Shown here: one piece after another, positions 25,214-33,704 of the stretch
Position numbering within the stretch: the first letter of the stretch is position 1
Layout of the letters: every line of letters begins with the position of its first letter
From: CAYSWK01 sp964434735
GTDB taxonomy: Archaea; Micrarchaeota; Micrarchaeia; Anstonellales; Bilamarchaeaceae
Assembly: GCA_964434735.1 (NCBI GenBank)
Contig: CAYSWK010000005.1
Location: 1 to 55,432 of the forward strand
Direction: 5' to 3'
DNA length: 55,432 bases
Made by a program: the position numbers and the translations under genes
Notes under the pieces: model-generated
Seen by the model: only the letters and a program-made list of their open reading frames with translations
Database searches by the model: none
Told to the model about the DNA's origin: nothing

Positions 25214-25777
25214 ATGCCTGAAGAAAACGAAGAAACAAGTGAAGACATACAGGAAACGACACACTCAACATTGAACACAAAGCCATCCATCGCTTCCCGT
25301 GGAGTCCCTGCAAAAGAAACTCTTTACCTTCCGGCATACAATTCTGAAGAGCTTCGTTCATTTCAGGATAAGGATGAAAACCCAACAAGAAATTTATGGA
25401 ATGCCGACGAGCTCGTTAATTTCGTATTTTCAAAAAAATACCAGGGAACGTATTATGCAGTTGCATCCGCATTTATTCAGCGCCTTTCAAAAGCAGGAGT
25501 GATGTCAGGAGATGAGACTGCGGAGTTTGTACGCACTAATTCCATTTCAAAAGCAACATTTTACAATCGAGTTCTTCCCCGTTTACGAAGAGTAGGTCTC
25601 ATTAAAATAGAACGAGATACGATTGTTGCACAAGAGTCAAAACGAAAATTCAGGCCGATGCGTATTTCGATTTCAAAAAGTTTTGGTAATTACCTGATGA
25701 AAATTGCGGATTCCTGGCTTGCCATCGTTGATGATGTCAGGAGCAAGGCAGAAAAGGAGAAGCAATTACGGCTTTAA
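25214..25777 (+). CDS. Winged-helix-like DNA-binding protein
   Basis: 187 aa. An acidic disordered N-terminus (PEENEETSEDIQ) leads into a helical region. Residues about 95-150 show a helix-turn-helix with wing: SISKATFYNRVLPRLRRVGL followed by IKIERDTIVA. It is probably a transcription factor, though the target is unknown. A TATA-like element lies about 26 bp upstream. The stop overlaps the convergent neighbour by 4 nt (TTAA). Confidence 0.65.
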   Translation: MPEENEETSEDIQETTHSTLNTKPSIASRGVPAKETLYLPAYNSEELRSFQDKDENPTRNLWNADELVNFVFSKKYQGTYYAVASAFIQRLSKAGVMSGDETAEFVRTNSISKATFYNRVLPRLRRVGLIKIERDTIVAQESKRKFRPMRISISKSFGNYLMKIADSWLAIVDDVRSKAEKEKQLRL

Positions 25778-26235
25778 CCGCAGGTTACTATTAATGGGAA
25801 ACCTGTTTGCACGAGCCCTTCTGCGTTTCCTTTAGTATATTCTATTGTTATTCCCTTCACTGTTTTTGAAATGCCTGGAGATCCACACGGGCTTGGAAGG
25901 GTCAATACTATTAATTTTTCTTCACCAGATTCAAATAATACGGGTTGTCTACTGAGAATCCCTTCTTGAGATCCAAATGAGGTAAGCGTGATAGGGACTA
26001 AGTCATTATTTCTCATGCTAATTACAAGTGTTGTTTCACTTGCAGACGCGGCTTCGATTGAAAAGGGAACTGCACCAATCCATGCATTCTGGCTTTGGGA
26101 CCTTTGTGTTTGTTCGATGTTACTGCCGCTACTGCTTGTCAAGAAAACAGACGTTAATCCTGCAATGAATACGACTATGCCGCATATAGCCACTAGGCCG
26201 ACAATTGCTATGATAATGATGAGTTTATTGTCCAT
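25774..26235 (-). CDS. Membrane-anchored exported protein
   Basis: 153 aa. One N-terminal hydrophobic segment (LIIIIAIVGLVAICGIVVFIA) is followed by a Ser/Gln linker and a beta-rich outer domain with two Cys. It starts immediately after the stop of the 615-aa wHTH/coiled-coil gene (TAAATG), so the pair is translationally linked. The role is unknown. Confidence 0.7.
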   Translation of the reverse strand: MDNKLIIIIAIVGLVAICGIVVFIAGLTSVFLTSSSGSNIEQTQRSQSQNAWIGAVPFSIEAASASETTLVISMRNNDLVPITLTSFGSQEGILSRQPVLFESGEEKLIVLTLPSPCGSPGISKTVKGITIEYTKGNAEGLVQTGFPLIVTCG

Positions 26236-28083
26236 TTATTTTTTCCCCTTTTTATCCTTAGAGTCCTTTTTTGCGTCTTTGCGTTTTGCCTTTCTTTTTG
26301 CAAGCTCCTCTTCAAGGTTCATGCGCTCTTTTTGCTTGGTTTCAACAACCGACTGCATTTTCTTGACCGTTGTTTCTGCACGTTCCATTGTTTCCATATA
26401 GGGAGTATCCTTTACGTCTTTCCTGAGCCTGCGGATAAGGTCCCTACTTTCAGTAATAAGAACCCCTAGTTTTTCTTGTGAATCGTGAATCCTTCGATCT
26501 ATTGAGCTTTCCTGTGCCGTAATATTTTGTGTCTCTTCAGAGTACATCTCAGTGATGGTTTCAAGCTCGTCAAGGTAATTTTTGAGCTGTTCTATTTCGG
26601 CAGTTTCCTCAAGCGAAGCAAGTTCTTCCTTGCTTTCATTTACCATTGCGTGCAAATCATCAAGTTTTTTGTGATAATCCTTCACATAGTCCATGATCCA
26701 CTGTTCAACACTGCGAAGCTCGTCTATCTGGGTTGTAAGTCCTTGGATTTCCTCTTCGCGTGCGTCTATCGCGCTTTGGGTCTCCTGTGAAAGTGCCACC
26801 ACTTCTTCTTGCTTTCGTCGTGCAAGGGCAATATCATCTTCAAGGTTTTTCATAGATTGGAATAACTGATCTATGGTTCCTTGCGTTTCTTTTATGAGGG
26901 TTTCAACTTTTGCAACTTTGGTGCCTAATCCTTGCGCAATACCTTCCAGTTCGCCAAGGCGTTTTCGTTCATCCTCAAGTGCTGCAAGCCCTGAGGTCAT
27001 TTTTGAGTAGGCTTCAGCTTCTTTTTTCTTTATGCTTTCAAGCACGGAATCAATGCTTGTGCGTGCCTGGTCAAGTGAGTTTATTGCATTGTACTCTATT
27101 TTCTCAACACTCGATCGTAGTTTTTCAACTTCAGCATAGTGTGAAGGAAGCCTGACCATTCGGTCTTTAAGTGAAAGGATCTTTTCTTCCTTTTCAAGTA
27201 TTTTCTCACTGAATGTTATCGAAATGGTTTCGAATTTATTCTCAAGAGGAAGGAGTTTTTTACCGTACATCTCCTCCTTTTGTGCTTTTAGTTGTGCGAT
27301 TTGTTTTCGCTGCTCTGAAATTTCATTAAGATATTGGTTGATGTTTTCCCGTACTGCGTTTTGTTCGGGTTCATTGGCTTGGGAAGGCGTTTTTTGAGAT
27401 TCCGCAGCAATAATTTCGGGTTTTTCCTGTTTTTTTGAAGTTGGGGGTTCAACTTCTATTTTTGGAGTAGGAAGGGTGACTTCAAGCACAGGTGTTTTTG
27501 GTTTTTGTTCAGGCTCCTGAGTTGTTGTTTCCTGTATTGATTGTTTTTCCTCTTGCCAGTCCTTTTCCATTTCCTTAAGTATGTTGAATTTGATATCGTT
27601 TGAAGAAAGTACCTTGTTGATGGGGTTTGCCGTTTGCATCGATTCCCGTTTTAATTCTTCTTCAAGAAGCGAGGTTACTTCCTTTTTTTCTTGGGACTCA
27701 ACAAGTACGGGGATTTGAACTTCGGAAGGAGGAGTCTGGGTTGGTTGCAATTTTATCTCAGGATGAGTTATGGGCGCAGTTATGGGCGAGGGTATCGGCA
27801 CCTGCGTTTCTTGCTTTTCGTATTGGGGTGCGCTCGATGTTGTCCTTTGGGATCCCGTTTCCTGCTTTATCCAGGAAATTCTCATATTCGTAAGATTATA
27901 ATGAATTTGAATGTATCCTTCTTCTTCAAGAATGCGTAACCATTTTTCAACCGTTGCCTGGTCTATGTTGGTTTTTGCAGCGAGTTGAGGTACGTCAAGG
28001 TCTTTTTTGTATGCAATGGCTTTGATGAGAGTGTCTACGTCTGTTGAAATAAGTGGTTCGTCTACTGATATGTTCTCTACCAT
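26236..28083 (-). CDS. Winged-HTH / long coiled-coil protein
   Basis: 615 aa. The N-terminal about 75 residues form an MarR/ArsR-type winged helix (DVDTLIKAIAYKKDLDVPQL, then TVEKWLRILEEEGYIQI). Residues about 75-240 are a Pro/Gln/Glu-rich linker. From about 245 to 605 there is a near-continuous coiled coil, ending in a Lys-rich tail (KDSKDKKGKK). No ATPase motif is present, so it is not an SMC. DNA binding plus a long rod suggests a structural or tethering role. The coupled downstream gene encodes a membrane protein, which would fit chromosome-membrane linkage; that is inference. A TATA box lies 25 bp before the ATG. Confidence 0.75.
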   Translation of the reverse strand: MVENISVDEPLISTDVDTLIKAIAYKKDLDVPQLAAKTNIDQATVEKWLRILEEEGYIQIHYNLTNMRISWIKQETGSQRTTSSAPQYEKQETQVPIPSPITAPITHPEIKLQPTQTPPSEVQIPVLVESQEKKEVTSLLEEELKRESMQTANPINKVLSSNDIKFNILKEMEKDWQEEKQSIQETTTQEPEQKPKTPVLEVTLPTPKIEVEPPTSKKQEKPEIIAAESQKTPSQANEPEQNAVRENINQYLNEISEQRKQIAQLKAQKEEMYGKKLLPLENKFETISITFSEKILEKEEKILSLKDRMVRLPSHYAEVEKLRSSVEKIEYNAINSLDQARTSIDSVLESIKKKEAEAYSKMTSGLAALEDERKRLGELEGIAQGLGTKVAKVETLIKETQGTIDQLFQSMKNLEDDIALARRKQEEVVALSQETQSAIDAREEEIQGLTTQIDELRSVEQWIMDYVKDYHKKLDDLHAMVNESKEELASLEETAEIEQLKNYLDELETITEMYSEETQNITAQESSIDRRIHDSQEKLGVLITESRDLIRRLRKDVKDTPYMETMERAETTVKKMQSVVETKQKERMNLEEELAKRKAKRKDAKKDSKDKKGKK

Positions 28084-28103
28084 AAGCTATTCGCCCCTCT
28101 ATG

Positions 28104-28112
28104 TTATATTTA
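28104..28112 (-). promoter_or_regulatory. TATA box for the wHTH/coiled-coil gene
   Basis: On the minus strand it reads AAATATAAC, about 25 bp before ATG 28083, giving a leaderless transcript. Confidence 0.55.
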
Positions 28113-28160
28113 ATGATTAATCAGGTTTTTAAGGCCTTCCCTAGAAGGGTGAAAGCCCGC

Positions 28161-28676
28161 CTACTCGGCTATGACGCGGTAGGTTCCTGAGAGTTTGCGT
28201 TGTGCACGTGCAAATGCCTTCTTGATCGTATCTACATTTGCCTTGTAGGTATATACGGTGAAGAGATCTGTTTGTGCGTGAATTCTTGCAGCCTTGTGGG
28301 TTGGTCTGCCAAATGATTGCCTCATTCCTTTCTGGAGACGGTCTGCACCGGCCCCTGCAATCATTTTGTTTTCACGGACTACATGGTGAGGGAAAACCCT
28401 GACGACAAAGTAGTACATTCCGGCAATTGACTTTTCAAGGTGCTTGTTTGCACTTTGCCTGCTTGCTTCAAGGGTGTTGTCCCTTTCAACAACGGGGTTT
28501 ACTGCACGTAAGTGCAATACGCAATCAAAATCCTCTTTTTTTGAGCCCATCCTGAACACCTGAAGGTGCTGGTGGGGGACATTGGGGATAAAGTTCATTT
28601 TTTGATTGGTCTTTGAATGCCTTGTCCATGCGACTTTTGTCATCGAACGTACACATCGTGCTGGTCTGATTCCCAT
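28161..28676 (-). CDS. rpl10e: Large-subunit ribosomal protein L10e (uL16)
   Basis: 171 aa, the standard archaeal length. MGIRPARCVRSM, RVFPHHVVRENKMIAGAGAD and GMRQSFGRPTHKAARIH are diagnostic. It binds 23S rRNA near the peptidyl-transferase centre. AGGTGA 6 nt before the ATG is a strong SD, and a TATA box about 60 bp upstream gives a leader of roughly 38 nt. Confidence 0.97.
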   Translation of the reverse strand: MGIRPARCVRSMTKVAWTRHSKTNQKMNFIPNVPHQHLQVFRMGSKKEDFDCVLHLRAVNPVVERDNTLEASRQSANKHLEKSIAGMYYFVVRVFPHHVVRENKMIAGAGADRLQKGMRQSFGRPTHKAARIHAQTDLFTVYTYKANVDTIKKAFARAQRKLSGTYRVIAE

Positions 28677-28905
28677 GAATATTCACCTAATACAGTATAT
28701 CATCTAAACGTAGTTTGTCAATATTGATTCGATACTTTTATAAATCCACGGACGGTGCTGTCCTTTTTTGTGCAGATTGTGGGGTTTGGAAAGTCTTATT
28801 TGTGAATATATAATAAGGGGTAACTTAGACGGGGACAGTCGGTAGTTATTTAAATGTTTGTCTCCTTTGAAAATCGTATACCTGAAAAGGTTAGGTGATG
28901 TATTT
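28677..28905. promoter_or_regulatory. Divergent promoter region of L10e and a membrane-protein gene
   Basis: 229 bp. TATA-like TTTTATAAAT at about 28736-28745 faces L10e and TTATTTAAATG at about 28846-28856 faces the plus-strand gene. Both genes have real leaders with GGTGA SDs, unlike most genes here. No RNA gene is recognised between them. Confidence 0.45.
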
Positions 28906-29358
28906 ATGGCAAAAAAATCCATGGGTAACATGGAAAATGGAACGGGATCAAAAATGAGTAAAACCTCAGAAGAAATTGGTTCAAAATATGGAGCATACCT
29001 CTTTATTGCAGGGATTGTACTTGCGTTGGTTCTTGGAGCATTCAGCTCGATGGTACCCGCAAACTTCTTGCCTATCGGTGTTGCACTCCTTGCAGTACTT
29101 GGTTTTGCAGTTGGTTTGTTCAACATTTCAGAATCAGAAATGGACTCCTTCCTGATTGCAGCTGCAGCATTGCTTGTAGCGTCACAAGGGTTCGTTGGTA
29201 GCCTCGTAGGCCTTTCAGCACAAGTTGCTGGCGTCCCCTTGGTTGTTGACATCTTCAACATTGTCATCGGATTGGTACGAGAACTTCCATTCTTCGTTGC
29301 ACCTGCAGCTGGTTTGGTTGCAGTCAAATCCGTATGGAAGTTGGCAAAGGACAGGTAA
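28906..29358 (+). CDS. Four-helix membrane protein
   Basis: 150 aa from ATG 28906, which follows GGTGATG with 5 nt spacing; an upstream in-frame ATG is not preferred. Hydrophobic segments occur at about residues 25-45, 49-66, 80-100 and 110-140. The N-terminus is Met/Lys/Ser-rich. A strong SD and good codon regularity suggest high expression. The family is unknown. Confidence 0.7.
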   Translation: MAKKSMGNMENGTGSKMSKTSEEIGSKYGAYLFIAGIVLALVLGAFSSMVPANFLPIGVALLAVLGFAVGLFNISESEMDSFLIAAAALLVASQGFVGSLVGLSAQVAGVPLVVDIFNIVIGLVRELPFFVAPAAGLVAVKSVWKLAKDR

Positions 29359-29360
29359 TT

Positions 29361-29382
29361 TCCTTTTTCTTTTTTCTTTTAT
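29361..29382 (+). terminator. T-rich terminator tract
   Basis: A run of T and C (CCTTTTTCTTTTTTC) follows the membrane-protein gene before ABCE1. Confidence 0.35.
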
Positions 29383-29443
29383 TTCAAAAAGTGCCTCTCT
29401 TTTTAACCTCTTGGATGCATCTTTATTTTGATTTGTGATTTTC

Positions 29444-31189
29444 ATGGCTAGTACCCGTATTGCAGTTATTGACCGCGAGCTTTGCATAAAGGAAAAATGC
29501 GGCTATGCGTGCGAGCATGTTTGCCCTCCCAACCGAATGGGTGAAGAGTGTATTACCATTGAAAAGGCAACAGATTTTCCAGTCATTTCAGAAGAATTAT
29601 GCATTGGCTGCGGCCTTTGCGTTAAAAAATGCCCTATGGATTGCATTACGATTATTAACATGACTCATGAATTGACCGATCCCGTTTACCAGTATGGCAT
29701 CAACGCGTTTCGGCTTTATGGTCTTCCCTTGCCCGCTAGTGGCTGTGTTTCATTGGTTGGTAAGAACGGTATTGGGAAAACAAGCGCATTGAAGCTGCTT
29801 TCCCGTTCGATGAATCCCAATTTTGCACAGTTCGATCGTGCATTGAGCGAGAAGGAGATTCTTGAGAAATTGCCCATTGAAACCCGAAGGTATTTCCAGG
29901 AGCTTGGTGAATCGGTTCGCATGGTAAGCATGAAACCTCAGTATGTTGATCGTATCAGGGATGCGTTCAAAGGCACCGTACGTCAGCTGCTTGAGACTGT
30001 TGCGGGAAAGGATGCTGCGGCACGGGGAGTTGAATTGTTTGACCTCTCTAAATTTCTTGACCGAACGCTTTCACAGCTTTCCGGCGGCGAGCTTCAAAAA
30101 ACTGCAATTGCGGTTTGCTATCTGAAGCAGGCAGACCTGTATTATTTTGATGAGTTCACCAATTATCTTGATATCGAAGAACGGCTTAAGGGCGCACTTA
30201 TTTTGAAGGATCTTTCATCACAAAAGCAAGTGATGCTCGCTGAGCACGATCTTACCATTCTTGATTACGTAAGCGATTACGTATATCTCTTTTACGGTGA
30301 GGAAAACACGTATGGCATCGTTTCACATATTCGCGCAGTTCGGGCGGGGATAAATGAGTATATTGACGGTTTCCTTGGAGATGAAAACGTCCGTTTTAGG
30401 GAGTACTCGCTTGCCTTTTCCTCATACTCAGAAACGGAAGTCAAGACAAAACCGAAAATTACGTATCCTTCGCTTTCAAAATCATTCAATTCATTTTCAT
30501 TTACTTCAGAAGGCGGAACTATCCGTGAAGGGGAAATCATCGGCCTGGTTGGCAAGAACGCACTGGGAAAATCAGTGTTCATGAAGATGCTTGCAGGAGT
30601 TGAGAAATCAGATGCAAAGCTTCCTGAGCTGAAGATTTCTTATAAACCGCAGTATATTCAACCCGAAGATTGTACGGCACTTGAACTGTTCATGCGCCAC
30701 TCGCTTAACAATGAAGTGCTTGAAGACTGCAAGCGACGATTAAATTTGCATACGTTGCTTGAGAAAAAGCTTACTGAACTATCCGGTGGTGAGTTGCAAC
30801 GGATTGCATTAACATTAGCGCTTTCGCAACCTGCTGATTTGTACCTCTTTGATGAGCCAACGGCATTTTTAGATATTGAGCAGCGTTTTGAATTTGCCTA
30901 CCTTTTACGAAAAGTAATCGGTGAAAGCACCCGTGCGGCATTTGTCATAGACCACGATGTGGTGTTTATGGATACGGTGGCAAGCAGGCTTATGGTGTTT
31001 GAAGGCGAGTCAAGCGTTATTGGAAAAACGTGCGCACCTTTGGCAAAACGGGAAGGGATGAACAAGTTCCTTAAAATTGTCGGCGTTACGATGCGCCGGG
31101 ACAAGGACTCAAAGCGTCCGCGAATCAACAAGCCGCTAAGTGCACTTGATACCGAGCAGAAAAAGAAGGGAGAATATTATTACGTTTAG
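29444..31189 (+). CDS. abcE1: ABCE1 / RLI, ribosome-recycling ATPase
   Basis: 581 aa. The N-terminal Fe-S domain has cysteines in CIKEKCGYACEHVCP and CIGCGLCVKKCPMDC. Two ABC domains follow: Walker A GKNGIGKTSA and GKNALGKS, signature LSGGELQK and LSGGELQR, Walker B YFDEFTNYLD and LFDEPTAFLD. It splits ribosomes after termination with aRF1/aPelota. ATG 29444 follows GTGAT with 4 nt spacing; an in-frame GTG three codons earlier is less likely. The stop overlaps the convergent gene by 4 nt (TTAG). The second Walker A has LGKS where GKST is usual, a minor variation. Confidence 0.96.
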   Translation: MASTRIAVIDRELCIKEKCGYACEHVCPPNRMGEECITIEKATDFPVISEELCIGCGLCVKKCPMDCITIINMTHELTDPVYQYGINAFRLYGLPLPASGCVSLVGKNGIGKTSALKLLSRSMNPNFAQFDRALSEKEILEKLPIETRRYFQELGESVRMVSMKPQYVDRIRDAFKGTVRQLLETVAGKDAAARGVELFDLSKFLDRTLSQLSGGELQKTAIAVCYLKQADLYYFDEFTNYLDIEERLKGALILKDLSSQKQVMLAEHDLTILDYVSDYVYLFYGEENTYGIVSHIRAVRAGINEYIDGFLGDENVRFREYSLAFSSYSETEVKTKPKITYPSLSKSFNSFSFTSEGGTIREGEIIGLVGKNALGKSVFMKMLAGVEKSDAKLPELKISYKPQYIQPEDCTALELFMRHSLNNEVLEDCKRRLNLHTLLEKKLTELSGGELQRIALTLALSQPADLYLFDEPTAFLDIEQRFEFAYLLRKVIGESTRAAFVIDHDVVFMDTVASRLMVFEGESSVIGKTCAPLAKREGMNKFLKIVGVTMRRDKDSKRPRINKPLSALDTEQKKKGEYYYV

Positions 31190-31737
31190 CTGTCAGAAAG
31201 GGCTGCCTTAATATCTACGTATTCTACTTCTTCATTTTGTTTTCTTCCTTCAACCTGGGTAGGAGGCCCCGTAGTTATCTCGGGAGGTTCGTCCGTTGTT
31301 ATTCCAAGGAAAAACCTGCGTTTTGTTTTTGAATCAATTTCGTGTGTTTTCATATTGGCTGTCGCCACAATCATTTGTGCAGCATGAGTAGTGAGCCATT
31401 TAAGCTCATCAGAGTCATCGACTGGCAGTAATATGATCGGTTTTGACGGATCATTTTCATTAGTTCTTTTCCAGGGAATCATTCGACCGTGTTTATGAGC
31501 CAGTCTGTCTAATCGTGTGCATTGTTGTGCCGTGAGGATTTGAATATGTACTTCAGCATAAAATTTAACTTCAAGCTCCTTTTCCAATTCGAGAATCCGT
31601 AGGATAAAGCGTATAAACCCCCAGTCTCCTTTTAATGAGTCAAGCAAAAGTATTCTTCGATTTCCATTGACGTTTTCAGTATACTCCGTAGTAGTTACTT
31701 GCGTTGGAAGAAATTCGCGTAGAAGTTCCAATTGCAA
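31186..31737 (-). CDS. Orphan hypothetical protein
   Basis: 183 aa if the TTG at 31737 is the start. The frame stays open and protein-like for about 19 codons further upstream (KKIEPDPVTEIPQ) but has no ATG or GTG, so the true start is uncertain. The sequence includes RRILLLDSLKGDWGFIRFIL and PIILLPVDDSDEL, with an alpha/beta feel and an acidic C-terminus. No family is recognised. Confidence 0.5.
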   Translation of the reverse strand: MQLELLREFLPTQVTTTEYTENVNGNRRILLLDSLKGDWGFIRFILRILELEKELEVKFYAEVHIQILTAQQCTRLDRLAHKHGRMIPWKRTNENDPSKPIILLPVDDSDELKWLTTHAAQMIVATANMKTHEIDSKTKRRFFLGITTDEPPEITTGPPTQVEGRKQNEEVEYVDIKAALSDS

Positions 31738-31905
31738 TGACTGCGGTATTTCGGTAACTGGGTCAGGCTCTATTTTCTTAATCGGATTATCCTTTCAAAT
31801 CGGCTGTCGTGTCTTGAAATAACTTCGCGGCTTGTCACTCCGAGTGTTGACATGCATTCAATATTCGTTCGTACTTTATATAAACGTTGCCTTCATAGTA
31901 TTTTT
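31738..31905. promoter_or_regulatory. Divergent intergenic region before the HD gene
   Basis: 168 bp. CTTTATATA at 31874-31882 is a clear TATA box 27 bp before the HD-protein ATG. The minus-strand gene has no clear promoter here. Nothing else is recognised. Confidence 0.5.
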
Positions 31906-32454
31906 ATGGACCCAATTACCCGTTATTTCTTTGAATCAGGCGAACTCAAGCGCACTCAACGTTCAGGCTGGTGGACTGCACATGTGAAAGATCCTGAATC
32001 AGTTGCAGAACATTCATTTCGAACTGCAGTTATTGCATTTTTCCTCGCTGAATTGGAAGGAGAAGATCCTCATAAAGTTGCATCTGCAGCACTGTTCCAT
32101 GACGTGCACGAAGCACGCATTATGGATATCCATAAAATTGCAAACCGATACGTAAAAGTTGACCATAAGGAAGTTGAAAAGGAGCAAATTGCCGATTTGC
32201 CTTTAGAAATTCGTGAATCGCTTCATTATTTGCTTTTCAACCTTTCAGACAAGGAAAAAACCATACTTAAGGATGCGGATTTGCTTGAAATGGCCTTGCA
32301 GGCAAAGGAATACCAGGAGATTGGTTATCCAACTCAGAGTTGGATTGACGTCGTAAAAGAAAAATTAGTGACAAAAAGCGCAAAGAAAATCCTTGGTGAT
32401 GCCTTGAAATACAAAAGCACCGACTGGTGGAAGGACCTCAAAAGAATTGATTAG
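31906..32454 (+). CDS. HD-domain nucleotidase (YfbR/HDDC2-like)
   Basis: 182 aa. The HD phosphohydrolase pattern is complete: H in VAEHSFRTA, HD in ALFHDVHEA and a later Asp in LKDADLLEM. YfbR/HDDC2 members hydrolyse deoxynucleoside 5'-monophosphates. The start at 31906 lies 27 bp after a TATA box; an upstream extension would cover the promoter. The end of the gene is part of a tandem repeat that runs towards tyrS. Confidence 0.88.
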   Translation: MDPITRYFFESGELKRTQRSGWWTAHVKDPESVAEHSFRTAVIAFFLAELEGEDPHKVASAALFHDVHEARIMDIHKIANRYVKVDHKEVEKEQIADLPLEIRESLHYLLFNLSDKEKTILKDADLLEMALQAKEYQEIGYPTQSWIDVVKEKLVTKSAKKILGDALKYKSTDWWKDLKRID

Positions 32455-32564
32455 ACGATTTTGAGAGATGATGGTGTAGTCCATCGGATCTTAAAAAGAT
32501 TGATTAGATGTTTTTGAGAGATGATGGGGCGTAAATACCATCTGATTTAAAGAAGATTGACTAG
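32440..32564 (+). repeat. Tandem imperfect repeat with conserved hairpins before tyrS
   Basis: Unit A (32440-32492) and unit B (32493-32548) align well, and a third partial unit (32549-32564) repeats the first part. Each begins with a near-copy of the HD gene's end (AAAGATTGATTAG-like, encoding K-(R/K)-I-D-stop). Each full unit holds a hairpin: AGATGATGG pairs with CCATC-GG-ATCT (32466-32491) and with CCATC-TG-ATTT (32519-32548). The second keeps pairing through a G-T wobble. Confidence 0.7.
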
Positions 32565-32584
32565 GAATTATACTTGGTAGTATT

Positions 32585-33700
32585 ATGGACCTAGAGCGAA
32601 AAATAGATTTGGTAAAACGGCCTCCCACCGAGGAACTTGTCACTGAACAAGATTTACGTGAAATTTTCCAAACATACGCTCATCCACGTCATTATATCGG
32701 TTTTGAGATTTCAGGAATGGTTCATATCGGTTCTGGTCTTTGCACAACTCTTAAAATTCGTGATTTATTAGAAGCGGGCTGTAAACCAACTATTTTCCTT
32801 GCAGACTACCATGCGTGGATTAACGGCAAATTAGGCGGAGATCTTGCAATGATCAAAAAGGTCGGAGTTGGTTATTTCAAACATGCATTTATTTCATTGG
32901 GTTTGGATCCTTCGAAAGTCGATTATATTTTGGCAAGTGAATTATACCAAAAGCGCCCCGATTTTTGGGCAGACGTACTTCGAATTACTAAAGATACAAC
33001 CATGAAGAGGATGATGCGTTGCGTCACTATTATGGGAAGATCGGAAAGCGAAACGCTTTCTTCCGCAAGCATGGTGTACCCCGCCATGCAGGCAGCAGAC
33101 ATTTTCCATTTAGATGCACAGATTGCCCATGCAGGGATGGATCAGAGAAAAGTCCATATGCTTGCACGTGAATTGGCACCAAGTTTCAAGCACAAGTTTG
33201 TTGCGATGCATTCGCACTTGCTTCCTGGGTTGCAAGGCCCAGGTAGAATGAATGCGCCAAGTACGCAATCAACATCGAGCACTCGGCATTCTGACGTTGA
33301 CTCAAAAGTTGAAGCAGAAATGGATGTGAAAATGAGCAAGTCAAAACCTGACTCCGCAATATTTATTCATGATTCAGTTGAGGATATTCAAAGAAAAATA
33401 AAGAAAGCACATTGCCCTGAAAAAGTAGTTGAAGGAAACCCGATGATCGAATATGCTCAGTACCTTGTGCTTCGGGAAAAATCATTGAAAGTTGAACGGC
33501 CTGCTAAATTTGGCGGAGATGTTGAGTTTGCAACTCCAGAAGAGCTCAAAAGCACGTTCACTGAAGGAAAACTTCATCCAATGGACTTGAAAAATGCAGT
33601 TGCAAGGGAGTTAATTGAACTTCTGAAGCCAAGCCGTGAGTACTTTGACAAGCACAAGGAATACTTAGAGCAGATCAAGGGCGCAAGCATTACGCGTTGA
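32585..33700 (+). CDS. tyrS: Tyrosyl-tRNA synthetase with an insertion before KMSKS
   Basis: 371 aa class I synthetase of archaeal type. The HIGH-like motif is HIGS (47-50), tyrosine pocket residues are seen in FLADYHAWINGKLGG and MQAADIFHLDAQIAHAGMDQ, and KMSKSK is at 249-254. The C-terminal HCPEKVVEGNPMIEYAQ and ELHPMDLKNAVA-like stretches match M. jannaschii TyrRS. Between GLQG (215-218) and KMSKS there are about 27 extra residues, rich in Ser/Thr/Asp, where the family normally has almost none. It lies 130 bp after the HD gene with tandem hairpins between. Confidence 0.93.
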   Translation: MDLERKIDLVKRPPTEELVTEQDLREIFQTYAHPRHYIGFEISGMVHIGSGLCTTLKIRDLLEAGCKPTIFLADYHAWINGKLGGDLAMIKKVGVGYFKHAFISLGLDPSKVDYILASELYQKRPDFWADVLRITKDTTMKRMMRCVTIMGRSESETLSSASMVYPAMQAADIFHLDAQIAHAGMDQRKVHMLARELAPSFKHKFVAMHSHLLPGLQGPGRMNAPSTQSTSSTRHSDVDSKVEAEMDVKMSKSKPDSAIFIHDSVEDIQRKIKKAHCPEKVVEGNPMIEYAQYLVLREKSLKVERPAKFGGDVEFATPEELKSTFTEGKLHPMDLKNAVARELIELLKPSREYFDKHKEYLEQIKGASITR

Positions 33701-33704
33701 AAAG

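Noticed and set aside
28704..29327. 207-codon minus-strand ORF
   Set aside because: It is antisense to the 28906 membrane-protein gene, which has an SD, a TATA box and sensible transmembrane structure; the reverse reading is low-complexity Ala/Thr/Asn.
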